The translations under genes and the position numbers were made by a program. This document shows, piece by piece, positions 35,330-42,881 of a DNA stretch of 64,000 nt. Position 1 is the first letter of the stretch. Each line of letters begins with the position of its first letter. The DNA comes from Rhodobacter sp. (GTDB taxonomy: Bacteria > Pseudomonadota > Alphaproteobacteria > Rhodobacterales > Rhodobacteraceae), in the NCBI GenBank assembly GCA_020637595.1, contig JACKKE010000016.1:8674-72673 (forward strand), read 5' to 3'. The notes under the pieces are model-generated. The model did no database searches. It had not been told where the DNA came from and saw nothing but the letters and a program-made list of their open reading frames with translations.

Positions 35330-36250
35330 TGCGTTCGTTCGATATGGTATATCCACTGCTTTCCGAGGCATTGTCAGTTCGCTCCCTTGGCGTCAAAGGC
35401 CGCGATGGTAATGACGACCCACACATCCTCCCGCAGGTCGGAACCAGCAGACCCCCGGCAAGGCGCTCATGCGCCCGATCGGTTTCAAATACGGCATGTC
35501 ACGATGCGCATCCGCATGGCCCGACAGAGGATGCAGGCGGATAATATCCGCTGGCGTCGTATTGCTGGCCAGGCGCTCCCACCATCTCGAGCACACGAAG
35601 GTCGGGATCGGTGATACAACTGGAGGCCAGGCCGTCGGTGTTCCAGCCGTACAAACTGAAATACATCGCATCGTCCGCGACCAGTGAGCAGCAGATTCAG
35701 GCACTCGCCCCATGCGCCGAGGTGTAATACGGCGAGTGTCCGCTGTGAGGTGCGAATTGTAGATATAACGCTAACTCGTTCAGCTAGCTTCGAAGGTATA
35801 CTGCCAGCTGCGGGTGCCGACCGGACGTTTGCCGGTCCACAGCTTTCGATCGCGCGTCAGCCGCACGCGAAATGCGACCGCTCGACGTCAACTCGCCAGG
35901 AACCTGATGCTCCACATGTGATCGGCGATCTCGTGGCCCGCCGCGGATGCAGCAATGATCGCGTCAGGGTAGAGTTCGGCGATGCGGCGGGGTGAGGTCA
36001 CAGATATGCATGTCGCTCGAACAGCTCCAGCAGCCGCCAGATGCCCGTTCGCCCGCCAGATTCGCCCTTGGCACGCTGCATGGACGGCGCTCGTTCAGCA
36101 GAAACTACCAGAAGCATCGCGTCCGTCAGCAGTGACGTTGACGCGATCCGATGCCGTCAGCGGATTAGCCGTAAGTGCGGTAAACGCCCCTCGTTCTGGT
36201 CAGCTGCCCGGCGATGGGTGGCAAAATCAAAGAACCAGCGTTCATGGCAA
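35330..36250 (-). pseudogene. Polysaccharide-deacetylase-like gene, heavily degraded relic
   Basis: On the minus strand an ATG at 36244 (MNAGSLILPPIAGQL) follows operator C, but stops soon appear. Further on, recognisable family blocks occur in different frames: ELYPDAIIAASAAGHEIADH near 35910-35990, TGKRPVGTRSWQYTFE near 35780-35835, and VADDAMYFSLYGW near 35640-35680. They occur in the order and spacing expected for the PuuE/allantoinase-like deacetylases. Several frameshifts and stops separate them. The family match is from memory of typical motif wording and should be searched; decay itself is plain. Confidence 0.55.
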
Positions 36251-36260
36251 GGTCGCCCTT

Positions 36261-36279
36261 ATATTTGTTCGAACAATAT
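36261..36279. promoter_or_regulatory. GntR-type operator C (perfect 12-bp palindrome)
   Basis: TTGTTCGAACAA (36265-36276) is a perfect palindrome flanked by ATAT on both sides. It lies about 20 bp upstream of the first codon of the deacetylase-like relic on the minus strand, so the site has outlived the gene it controlled. Confidence 0.75.
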
Positions 36280-36319
36280 ATGCTCACACCGGATTCCTGT
36301 AGCCTTCCTGTCGGGCACC

Positions 36320-37099
36320 CAGACCAGAAGGCTCGGCGCCGCTGAGAATCGGGATCGCGCTTTTTCGTTGAACAACTCGGCGCTGATCGGTCTGCCGTTG
36401 GAACCAACTGGTTTATGAGCCTCGACCTCGAGTCGAGCCAGTCTTCAAATCGGTCTCGATGCCGGCCCGATCGCGCCCGCGCCCACGCCACTGCGACGGC
36501 GGCATTGCGCTTATGCGCCAGATCCAGAACGCCCGACATCAACGATTGCGCGGTCGGCCAGATAATTGACCATACCTCCTGCGCCTCAGCCGCCGAAACG
36601 GGGCGGCGGCAGATCAGCTCTTCGCGCGGCAGGCACCGATCGCACGCGCGAGGTCTGGGTGCCGCCTCCGCGAGGATGATTCAAGCCGCGCGTCTCGGTC
36701 AATGAACCGCGCCGAAGCAGTGGCATGCACGAAAGTCACAGGCCAGAACAAGCTCGGCCCCACCCCGTAGAGCGGCACCGTTGACCGCCGCGATGACCAG
36801 GATCGGGCAGTCCATCACCATAGAAGGCCTGCTCGAAACAACATGCTGGCGGCGCTGCCGGTCCGGATCAGACATGCCGTCGCGTTCCTTCAGGTCACCG
36901 CCGCGCAGAATGCACCAGCCCCTCGCCGGTCGGGTGGGGCGGCGCAGCGCACCGGGATCGAGGCCCAGCGCGCGGAACACAGAAGCAGATCGCCACCCAT
37001 CTGCGTGTTCAGGGCATTTGCCGCCCGGGGCCGATTCAGGGAGAGGACGGCAACGTGCTTGCCCCTGGCCGTCCATTCGAGCGTCTCCATCGCCTGCAT
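36320..37099 (-). pseudogene. Enoyl-CoA hydratase/isomerase gene, frameshifted relic
   Basis: The start region is clear on the minus strand: METLEWTARGKHVAVLSLNRP and ANALNTQM at about 37090-36997. The rest continues in other frames: FCA then GGDLKERDGM near 36890, DCPILVIAAVNGAALRGGAELVLACDF near 36810-36730 (oxyanion-hole region), RGGGTQT near 36650, and FNEKARSRF near 36370. At least three frameshifts and several stops intervene, so the gene is dead. Operator D lies 50 bp upstream. This would have been the hydratase partner of the nearby acyl-CoA dehydrogenase. Confidence 0.78.
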
Positions 37100-37146
37100 C
37101 ACCGCACCGGTCCTCGGAAAATGACTGAAGATCCCCTGAAGGCTAA

Positions 37147-37160
37147 TCATTCGAACAATT
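37147..37160. promoter_or_regulatory. GntR-type operator D upstream of the enoyl-CoA hydratase relic
   Basis: CATTCGAACAATTA carries a perfect right arm (TTCGAACAAT) and one changed base in the left arm compared with TTGTTCGAACAA. It lies 58 bp from operator E in the divergent promoter region and faces the dead hydratase gene. Confidence 0.65.
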
Positions 37161-37180
37161 AATGGCAAGCGATTTTCCGG

Positions 37181-37217
37181 TTGACACGTCGCCTCTTCTC
37201 TAGTTTTGTTCGAACAA
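37181..37217 (+). promoter_or_regulatory. Promoter of the MmgE/PrpD operon with GntR-type operator E
   Basis: TTGACA (37181-37186) is followed 20 bp later by TGTTCGAACA inside the perfect palindrome TTGTTCGAACAA (37206-37217), which covers the -10 position. AAGGAG follows at 37220. The spacing is identical to that of the importer operon promoter on the opposite strand. Confidence 0.72.
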
Positions 37218-37237
37218 TTAAGGAGCAACCCCGTATC

Positions 37238-38569
37238 GTGCTGACAAACCGAATCTGCGCCCTCATTGCCAATCCACGACCGCTGTCCCCGGCAGAGCTC
37301 GACGACGTCCGTCTAAGCTTTGCAGACACGCTGGCGGTGGCCCTGGCCGGCTGGCACAGCGAGTCCGTCACGATGCTGCGCGGCGTTCTGGGCCTTGAGG
37401 CGATGCCTCCCCTGCCCGAAACCCGCCCGACAACTCCGCCCGAGGCGATCGCACTGGCGCTGGGCACGGCCGCGCACGCGCTCGACTATGATGACGTCAA
37501 CCTCGACTCCGTCACACATCCAAGCGCAGTCATCGTCCCCGCGCTCCTCGCCGTGGCGGCGCATCACCCAGACCTGACCCCGAGAATCCCTGCCGCCTAT
37601 GCGGTCGGCCTGACCACGGATCAGACCCTGGGCCAGGTGTTGGGCTTTGCCCATTACGACAAGGGGTGGCATGCCAGCTCGACGTTCGGCCCCCTGTCTG
37701 CTGCGGCGGCGCTGGCGCATCTGCTGGACCTGGACGAGCGTCAGATTCGCAGCGCCCTTGCGCTGGCCGCGACCCGCTCGGCCGGAATGCAGCTGAACTT
37801 CGGTCAGATGGGCAAGCACCTGCAAATCGGACAAAGTGCCGAGGGCGCGGTTCGCGCGGCGTTGCTGGCCCGAGCCGGCTTTACCGGGGCCGCGGACCCG
37901 TTTGCCCCGTCGGGCTTTTTCGACCTCTACGCAGGCGCGGCGCTGGCCCGGAAACCGGACGACGTCGCACCCGAACTTTCGGTGGCGAGCATCTCGCGCA
38001 AGCTCTTCCCCTGTTGCTACCTGACCCATCGCATGATCGCCGCCAGCATCACGCTGCATGACCGCTTTCCCGGCGGGCTTCCCGACGGGGTGCAGGTCGA
38101 TGTCGCGGTGCCCTATGGCGGGCTCAGCGCGCTGCGGGTCAAAGATCCGCTGACCGGATCCGAGGCCAAGTTCTGCGCAGCCTATACCGTCGCCGTCGCC
38201 TTGCTGCGCGGCCGCGTGTTGCTGAGCGACTTCTCGGACGGGGCCCTCGCCTCCGCAGAAGTCCGCGACCTGATGACACGGGTCACGGCAAGCGAAGAGC
38301 CGCTGATCGGCGCACCGCCCACGGGCATCGACCACGGCGAAGTCGTCGTGACCCTGCGCGGCGTGGCGGGAGTGATCGACCGGGTCACCTGCCGCCACTA
38401 TCCGGGTTCACCGGCCGCACCCGCCACGCAGTCGGCGATGCACACCAAGATCGACGATTGCCTGCGGCTTTACACCGCCGCCGCACCTGTCCCGCTGGCC
38501 CGGGAGGATCTGCTGTCCTGGCTGGACCGCTTCATCGGCCCCGTCGACACAGGCTCGACGGACACCTGA
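37238..38569 (+). CDS. MmgE/PrpD family protein
   Basis: A 443-residue protein of the 2-methylcitrate dehydratase (PrpD) / cis-aconitate decarboxylase superfamily. N-terminal helical-domain markers are LSFADTLAVALAGW and HALDYDDVNLDSVTHPSAVIVPALLAVA (about residues 82-110); the latter is the family's substrate-pocket segment. Mid-protein GKHLQIGQSAEGAVRAALLARAGFTG is also typical. The start is uncertain: GTG at 37238 is the first in-frame codon after the promoter, with AAGGAG 12 bp upstream; the frame also runs back through the promoter. It opens the plus-strand catabolic operon. The reaction is probably hydration/dehydration or decarboxylation of a branched polycarboxylate. Confidence 0.87.
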   Translation: MLTNRICALIANPRPLSPAELDDVRLSFADTLAVALAGWHSESVTMLRGVLGLEAMPPLPETRPTTPPEAIALALGTAAHALDYDDVNLDSVTHPSAVIVPALLAVAAHHPDLTPRIPAAYAVGLTTDQTLGQVLGFAHYDKGWHASSTFGPLSAAAALAHLLDLDERQIRSALALAATRSAGMQLNFGQMGKHLQIGQSAEGAVRAALLARAGFTGAADPFAPSGFFDLYAGAALARKPDDVAPELSVASISRKLFPCCYLTHRMIAASITLHDRFPGGLPDGVQVDVAVPYGGLSALRVKDPLTGSEAKFCAAYTVAVALLRGRVLLSDFSDGALASAEVRDLMTRVTASEEPLIGAPPTGIDHGEVVVTLRGVAGVIDRVTCRHYPGSPAAPATQSAMHTKIDDCLRLYTAAAPVPLAREDLLSWLDRFIGPVDTGSTDT

Positions 38570-38610
38570 TCCATCCTTTGCCGGTATCCGCAAGAAACCG
38601 AAAGACCGAC

Positions 38611-39789
38611 ATGTCAGACACTTCCATCACCGTTGATCTCAATGCCGACTATCAGGATATCCGGGACGCCGTGCGCAAGCTTTGCGAGCCGTTCGACGGC
38701 GCCTATTGGCGCAAGCTGGAAAAGACCGAAAGCTATCCCTCTGACTTCGTCCAGGCACTGACCGAAAGCGGCTTCCTGGCTGTGCTGATCCCCGAAGAAT
38801 ATGGCGGCTCGGGGCTGCCGCTGCGGGCTGCCTCGGTCATTCTGGAAGAGATCCACGCAACCGGCTGCAACGCCGGCGCCTGCCACGCGCAGATGTATAT
38901 CATGGGCACCCTGTTGCGGCACGGCTCGGCGCAGCAGAAATCGGAATACCTGCCCCGGATCGCTTCGGGCGAGCTGCGCCTACAGGCCTTTGGCGTGACC
39001 GAACCGACCAGCGGCTCGGACACCACCAAACTCAAGACCCGTGCGGTCCGCGACGGCGACGAATATGTGATCAACGGCCAGAAGGTCTGGACCTCTCGCG
39101 CGCTTTTTTCCGACCTGCTGCTTCTGTTGGCGCGCACCACGCCGGTGGATCAGGTCACGCGGAAAACCGACGGACTGTCGGTGTTTCTGGTCGACATGCA
39201 GAAGGCGCGGGGCAATGGCCTCGAGATCCGTCCAATCGACGCGATGGTCAACCACAACACCACCGAACTGTATTTCGACAACCTGCGCATTCCCGCTTCC
39301 AGCCTCATCGGTGACGAAGGCGCGGGCTTTCGCTACATCCTCGACGGCATGAATGCGGAACGGATTCTGGTCGCGTCGGAATGCCTGGGCGATGCGCGGT
39401 GGTTTACCGAGACCTCCAGCCGATACGCCAACGAGCGCGTCGTTTTCGGCAAGCCCATCGGCGCCAATCAGGGCATCCAGTTTCCGATCGCCCGCGCCTA
39501 TGCCGAAACCCGCGCCGCCGAACTGGTGCTCAAGGAAGCCTGCGCCCGGTTCGATGCCGGAGAAAACTGCGGCGAACAGGCCAACATGGCGAAACTGCTG
39601 CTGTCCGAGGCATCCTGGCATGCCGGTGAGGCCTGCCTTCAGACGCATGGCGGGTTCGGTTTTGCCTGCGAATACAACGTCGAACGCAAGTGGCGCGAGA
39701 CGCGGCTCTATCAGATTGCGCCGATCTCCTCGAACCTCATTCTCGCCTATCTCGGCCAACACATCCTCGGCCTGCCCCGCTCTTACTGA
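38611..39789 (+). CDS. Acyl-CoA dehydrogenase
   Basis: A 392-residue FAD enzyme. The family signatures are FGVTEPTSGSDT (residues 128-138) and WTSRA at the flavin site, and QTHGGFGFACEYNVERKWRETRL near the end. The usual C-terminal catalytic Glu position (as in YEGT) reads IAPISSN, so the base is absent there. Glu250 in MNAERIL aligns with the helix-G glutamate that serves as base in isovaleryl-CoA dehydrogenase. This suggests a branched or unusual acyl-CoA substrate. It follows the MmgE/PrpD gene by 41 bp. Confidence 0.9.
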   Translation: MSDTSITVDLNADYQDIRDAVRKLCEPFDGAYWRKLEKTESYPSDFVQALTESGFLAVLIPEEYGGSGLPLRAASVILEEIHATGCNAGACHAQMYIMGTLLRHGSAQQKSEYLPRIASGELRLQAFGVTEPTSGSDTTKLKTRAVRDGDEYVINGQKVWTSRALFSDLLLLLARTTPVDQVTRKTDGLSVFLVDMQKARGNGLEIRPIDAMVNHNTTELYFDNLRIPASSLIGDEGAGFRYILDGMNAERILVASECLGDARWFTETSSRYANERVVFGKPIGANQGIQFPIARAYAETRAAELVLKEACARFDAGENCGEQANMAKLLLSEASWHAGEACLQTHGGFGFACEYNVERKWRETRLYQIAPISSNLILAYLGQHILGLPRSY

Positions 39790-39976
39790 AACGAAACCGT
39801 CGTGCGCCCTGCGCCGCCCCGCGGTGGCTGGACCGAACCGAGAGCACGATCCATGACCACGCCCCTGAAATCCCGGCGTTATCACCCGGCGCGCGCAGCG
39901 CAGGGACGGTGATCCGGGGCATCGCGCCGCCTCCGATCACGGCACTGACCTCTTGTCCGCAAGAAAGGAACTCCAC
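39790..39976. other. 187-bp spacer inside the catabolic operon
   Basis: No gene, hairpin with T-run or operator was seen. A weak open frame from a TTG at 39953 is only the upstream extension of the CoA-transferase gene. The spacer may hold an internal promoter but I see no good one. Confidence 0.4.
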
Positions 39977-41128
39977 ATGATCAATCGCATCATCGACGCG
40001 CCTTCGGATCTGCCGCTTTCCAGCATCCAGGTGATCGAGATTGGTCATTCGGTTGCGGCGCCCTATTGCGGCCAGATCCTGGCTGACCTGGGTGCGCGCG
40101 TCATCAAGATCGAGAACCCGAACGGCGGCGACGATGCCCGGCATTGGGGGCCCCCCTTCGTGCAGGGCAGTTCAGCAACGTTTCAAAGCCTGAACCGGAA
40201 CAAGGACAGCATCGCGCTGGACTTCAAATGCCAACGGGACCGGGACAAGTTCTTTGACCTGGCCGCGAACAGCGACGCGATCGTGCAGAACATGCGACCG
40301 GGCCTGGTGGAGCAGTTCGGCATCGACGCCGACAGTCTGCGGGCGCGCTTTCCGGAACTGATCTATTGCAACCTTGGCGCCTTTGGGACCGAGGGCCCGC
40401 TGAACCGTCACACCGGCTACGATCCGCTGATTCAGGCTTTTTCGGGGATCATGTCGGTCACCGGGGAACCCGGGCGACCGCCGGTCCGCGTCGGCCCGTC
40501 CATTATCGACCAGGGCACGGGCATGTGGTGCGTCATCGGGATCCTCAGTGCCCTGTTGAAGCGGCATGAAACCCGTGTCGGAACACGTATCGACACCTCG
40601 CTGTTCGAGGCCGGCCTGAGCCTGATGACCGTGCCCATCGCCAATGCCGTCGCCTCGGGCAAAGAGCCGGGCAAGACCGGGTCGGAAACCCCGATGCTTG
40701 CGCCGTATCGCGCGTTCCGGGCCCGCGACCGCTATATCGTGATTGCGGCCGGCAACAACAATCTGTTCCGGCGCCTGTGCGACACCCTGGGCCGGCCGGA
40801 CCTGGCGCAGGACGGCCGGTTTCTTCAGAACGCAGATCGGGTGGCCAACCGTCAGGCACTCAACCAGCAGATTGCGGAGGTGGTGGCGGAACAGGACGCC
40901 GACCACTGGGTTGCGGCACTGGACAAGGTCGGCGTTCCCTGCGCTGCCGTGAATAGCGTGCCCGAGGTTCTGGCCCATCCACAGACCTCGGCACTCGGCA
41001 TGCTGCTTGACGGCGGAGACCCGAAACTCGGGCTTGTCGCGTCGCCTCTGCGCTTCGACGGCGTGCGTCCGGGGCTGCGGGGCACCGCGCCCGCCACCCC
41101 GACCTCCGACGTTCGTGTGATCCCGTGA
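39977..41128 (+). CDS. CaiB/BaiF (class III) CoA-transferase
   Basis: A 383-residue enzyme moving CoA between carboxylic acids. The N-terminus has QVIEIGHSVAAPYCGQILADLGARVIKIENP. The catalytic Asp sits in TGYDPLIQAFSG (about residues 148-159), matching Asp169 of formyl-CoA transferase. The start gives MINRIIDAP with AAGGAA 6 bp upstream. It is likely the activation step of the pathway, using succinyl-CoA or an acyl-CoA donor. Its stop overlaps the GTG start of the HMG-CoA-lyase-like gene. Confidence 0.9.
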   Translation: MINRIIDAPSDLPLSSIQVIEIGHSVAAPYCGQILADLGARVIKIENPNGGDDARHWGPPFVQGSSATFQSLNRNKDSIALDFKCQRDRDKFFDLAANSDAIVQNMRPGLVEQFGIDADSLRARFPELIYCNLGAFGTEGPLNRHTGYDPLIQAFSGIMSVTGEPGRPPVRVGPSIIDQGTGMWCVIGILSALLKRHETRVGTRIDTSLFEAGLSLMTVPIANAVASGKEPGKTGSETPMLAPYRAFRARDRYIVIAAGNNNLFRRLCDTLGRPDLAQDGRFLQNADRVANRQALNQQIAEVVAEQDADHWVAALDKVGVPCAAVNSVPEVLAHPQTSALGMLLDGGDPKLGLVASPLRFDGVRPGLRGTAPATPTSDVRVIP

Positions 41129-42051
41129 AAATCGAGCTGACCGAGGTCGCACCGCGCGATGGTCTTCAAAGCCTGCCCGAGCCGGTGCCGGTCGGCACCA
41201 AAATCGAACTGGTTCGCCGCGCGGCCAACGCCGGGTTCCGGCGGGTCGAGGTGACCTCGTTCGTGTCGCCACGCGCCGTCCCGCAACTGGCGGATGCCGA
41301 AGCGGTGCTGGCAGGGCTGGCCGGACTGAACACCGTCACGCTGGAGGCACTGGTGCCCAACCTGCGCGGGGCCGAACGTGTCGCGCGAACCGCTGTGCAG
41401 GACTGGGTCTGCTTTCTGTCGGCATCGGAAAGCCATTCGCAGGCCAATGCGAATTGCAGCGTGACCGAGGCGCTGGCCCGCATCGAACCGGTCATCGACC
41501 TGGCCCGACGCTGCAACCGCACCCCGGTTGCGGCGATTGCCACTGCCTTCGGCTGCCCGTTCGAAGGGATCATTCCGGTCTCGCAGACGATGCGCCTGGT
41601 TCTGGCGCTGCGTGACAGGGGGATCCGCCGCATCAAGTTCGGCGATACGATCGGAACGGCAACGCCGCGCCAGGTGCACGAACTGGCCGAGCAGCTGAAG
41701 GACAAAGCGCCGGAAATCCAGCCGGTCCTGCACCTGCACGACACCCGCGGCCTGGCCCTGCCCTGCGTGCTGGCCGGGATCAACGCGGGCTTTACCCGCT
41801 TTGAAAGCTCGATCGGCGGGATCGGCGGATGCCCCTTTGCCCCGGGCGCGACAGGCAATGTCGCCAGCGAAGACCTCGTGCATTTCCTGCACGCCGAGGG
41901 ACATGACACCGGCATCGACCTTGCTGCCCTGATTGACACCGGCCGGTGGCTCGAGGGACAACTCGGTCGCCCCCTGCCTGCCCGCATGCTCAGGGTTTCG
42001 CCGATCGGCACCACCGTCCCGTTGCCGGACGGACTGCGTGCCAGGGGTTAA
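41125..42051 (+). CDS. Hydroxymethylglutaryl-CoA lyase family protein
   Basis: A 308-residue TIM-barrel lyase. It has TEVAPRDGLQ at residues 5-14 (metal Asp and catalytic Arg), the metal ligands in LHLHDTRG (HxH, about residues 208-215) and the flexible loop GIGGCPFAPGATGNV with the catalytic Cys (about 233). It starts at GTG overlapping the CoA-transferase stop (GTGA). The family cleaves 3-hydroxy-3-methylglutaryl-CoA or related 3-hydroxyacyl-CoAs by retro-Claisen reaction, giving acetyl-CoA plus a ketone or keto acid. No methylcrotonyl-CoA carboxylase genes are nearby, so leucine breakdown is not the obvious role. Its stop interlocks with that of the Lrp gene. Confidence 0.9.
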   Translation: MKIELTEVAPRDGLQSLPEPVPVGTKIELVRRAANAGFRRVEVTSFVSPRAVPQLADAEAVLAGLAGLNTVTLEALVPNLRGAERVARTAVQDWVCFLSASESHSQANANCSVTEALARIEPVIDLARRCNRTPVAAIATAFGCPFEGIIPVSQTMRLVLALRDRGIRRIKFGDTIGTATPRQVHELAEQLKDKAPEIQPVLHLHDTRGLALPCVLAGINAGFTRFESSIGGIGGCPFAPGATGNVASEDLVHFLHAEGHDTGIDLAALIDTGRWLEGQLGRPLPARMLRVSPIGTTVPLPDGLRARG

Positions 42052-42533
42052 CCGCCCGGTTCGGACATCGCCGGATCGAACTGTCGCTGCTTCAGCGACC
42101 GCAGCACGAAGCTCGACCGCGAATGGCGGATGCCCGGCACGCGATACAACTTCTTGCGCAGAAATTCCTCGTATCCACGGGTGCCGTTCACCGCGACCTT
42201 GACAAGATAGTCATACTCGCCGGTCGTCAGCATCACCTCCAGCACTTCGGGCATCTGCTGCATCGCCTGACCGAACACCTCGAGTGTCTCATCGTCGTGC
42301 CGGTCCAGCACCACCTCGATCATCACGATCTCGGACACCCCGAGCTTGGCCCGGTCGATGACCGCCTGATAGCCGGAAATGACGCCACCCGCCTCCAACC
42401 GCCGAACCCGCTGCCAACACGGGCTGGGTGACAATCCGACAACCTGGGCCAGCTGCGCGTTGGACATCCGACCATCCTCGACCAGGGCAGCAAGGATTCG
42501 CCGGTCGATCCGGTCCAGGCTGAGATCAGTCAT
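42048..42533 (-). CDS. Lrp/AsnC-family regulator (BkdR-like)
   Basis: A 161-residue regulator with an N-terminal HTH (DRIDRRILAALVEDGRMSNAQLAQVVGLS, including SPSPCWQRVRRLE) and a C-terminal AsnC ligand-binding domain (VLEVMLTTGEYDYLVKV). The start at MTDLSLDRID is supported by GGAAAG and family length. It is divergent from the bkd operon, exactly the arrangement of bkdR in pseudomonads, where it activates branched-chain keto-acid dehydrogenase in response to branched-chain amino acids. Its stop TAA shares the TTAA tetranucleotide with the convergent lyase gene. Confidence 0.9.
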   Translation of the reverse strand: MTDLSLDRIDRRILAALVEDGRMSNAQLAQVVGLSPSPCWQRVRRLEAGGVISGYQAVIDRAKLGVSEIVMIEVVLDRHDDETLEVFGQAMQQMPEVLEVMLTTGEYDYLVKVAVNGTRGYEEFLRKKLYRVPGIRHSRSSFVLRSLKQRQFDPAMSEPGG

Positions 42534-42653
42534 TTCTTTCCATCCATGATGACTCTGCAAAATATCATGCCTTCGTTATCTCATTTTACGAAATCTTCGA
42601 AAGGAAATTCTGACAGAAATTCAATATTAATCCGAACAATAATGGAGGCATTG
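42534..42653. promoter_or_regulatory. AT-rich divergent promoter region of lrp-type gene and bkd operon
   Basis: About 120 bp clearly richer in A+T than its surroundings, with repeated TTTCG/CGAAA motifs (TTTTACGAAATCTTCGAAAGG) as expected for Lrp-type wrapping. Near its right end CCGAACAATAAT (42632-42643) matches one arm of the GntR operator; the other arm is poor, so this is at best a weak site F. Confidence 0.5.
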
Positions 42654-42881
42654 ATGAAGACATGTTTCAGATGCAGGGATCCGTTCGACACCGTCGCCAG
42701 GGTCATGGACACGGCGCGGCGCCTGGGTTTGGCCGCAGACGCGCTCTGGTTCGAGCGAACGGACCCGGAGCAGTTCTCTGTCACACTGTCCATCCCTGAT
42801 GCAGACCCGTGGTTGGCCGCAACATTCGTCAACCGGATCGCTCTTCTGCCCGACCTCGACCAAGGGTTCCACGATGCCTGA
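42654..42881 (+). CDS. Small ACT-like protein ahead of bkdA1, function unknown
   Basis: A 75-residue protein starting MKTCFRCRDPFD, with GGAGG five bases before the ATG. The order of predicted elements (VARVMDTARRLG helix, LWFERT strand, FSVTLSI strand, WLAATFVNRIALL helix) resembles a single ACT fold such as IlvM, but I am not certain. It has two Cys at residues 4 and 7. Its stop overlaps the E1-alpha start by 8 bp, so it is the first gene of the bkd operon. A regulatory or amino-acid-sensing role is conceivable. Confidence 0.65.
   Translation: MKTCFRCRDPFDTVARVMDTARRLGLAADALWFERTDPEQFSVTLSIPDADPWLAATFVNRIALLPDLDQGFHDA

Noticed and set aside
34085..36250. Insertion sequence or transposon remnant
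   Set aside because: The region looks decayed, but I found no DDE-type transposase motif, terminal inverted repeats or target duplication. Amidase and deacetylase fragments explain much of it.
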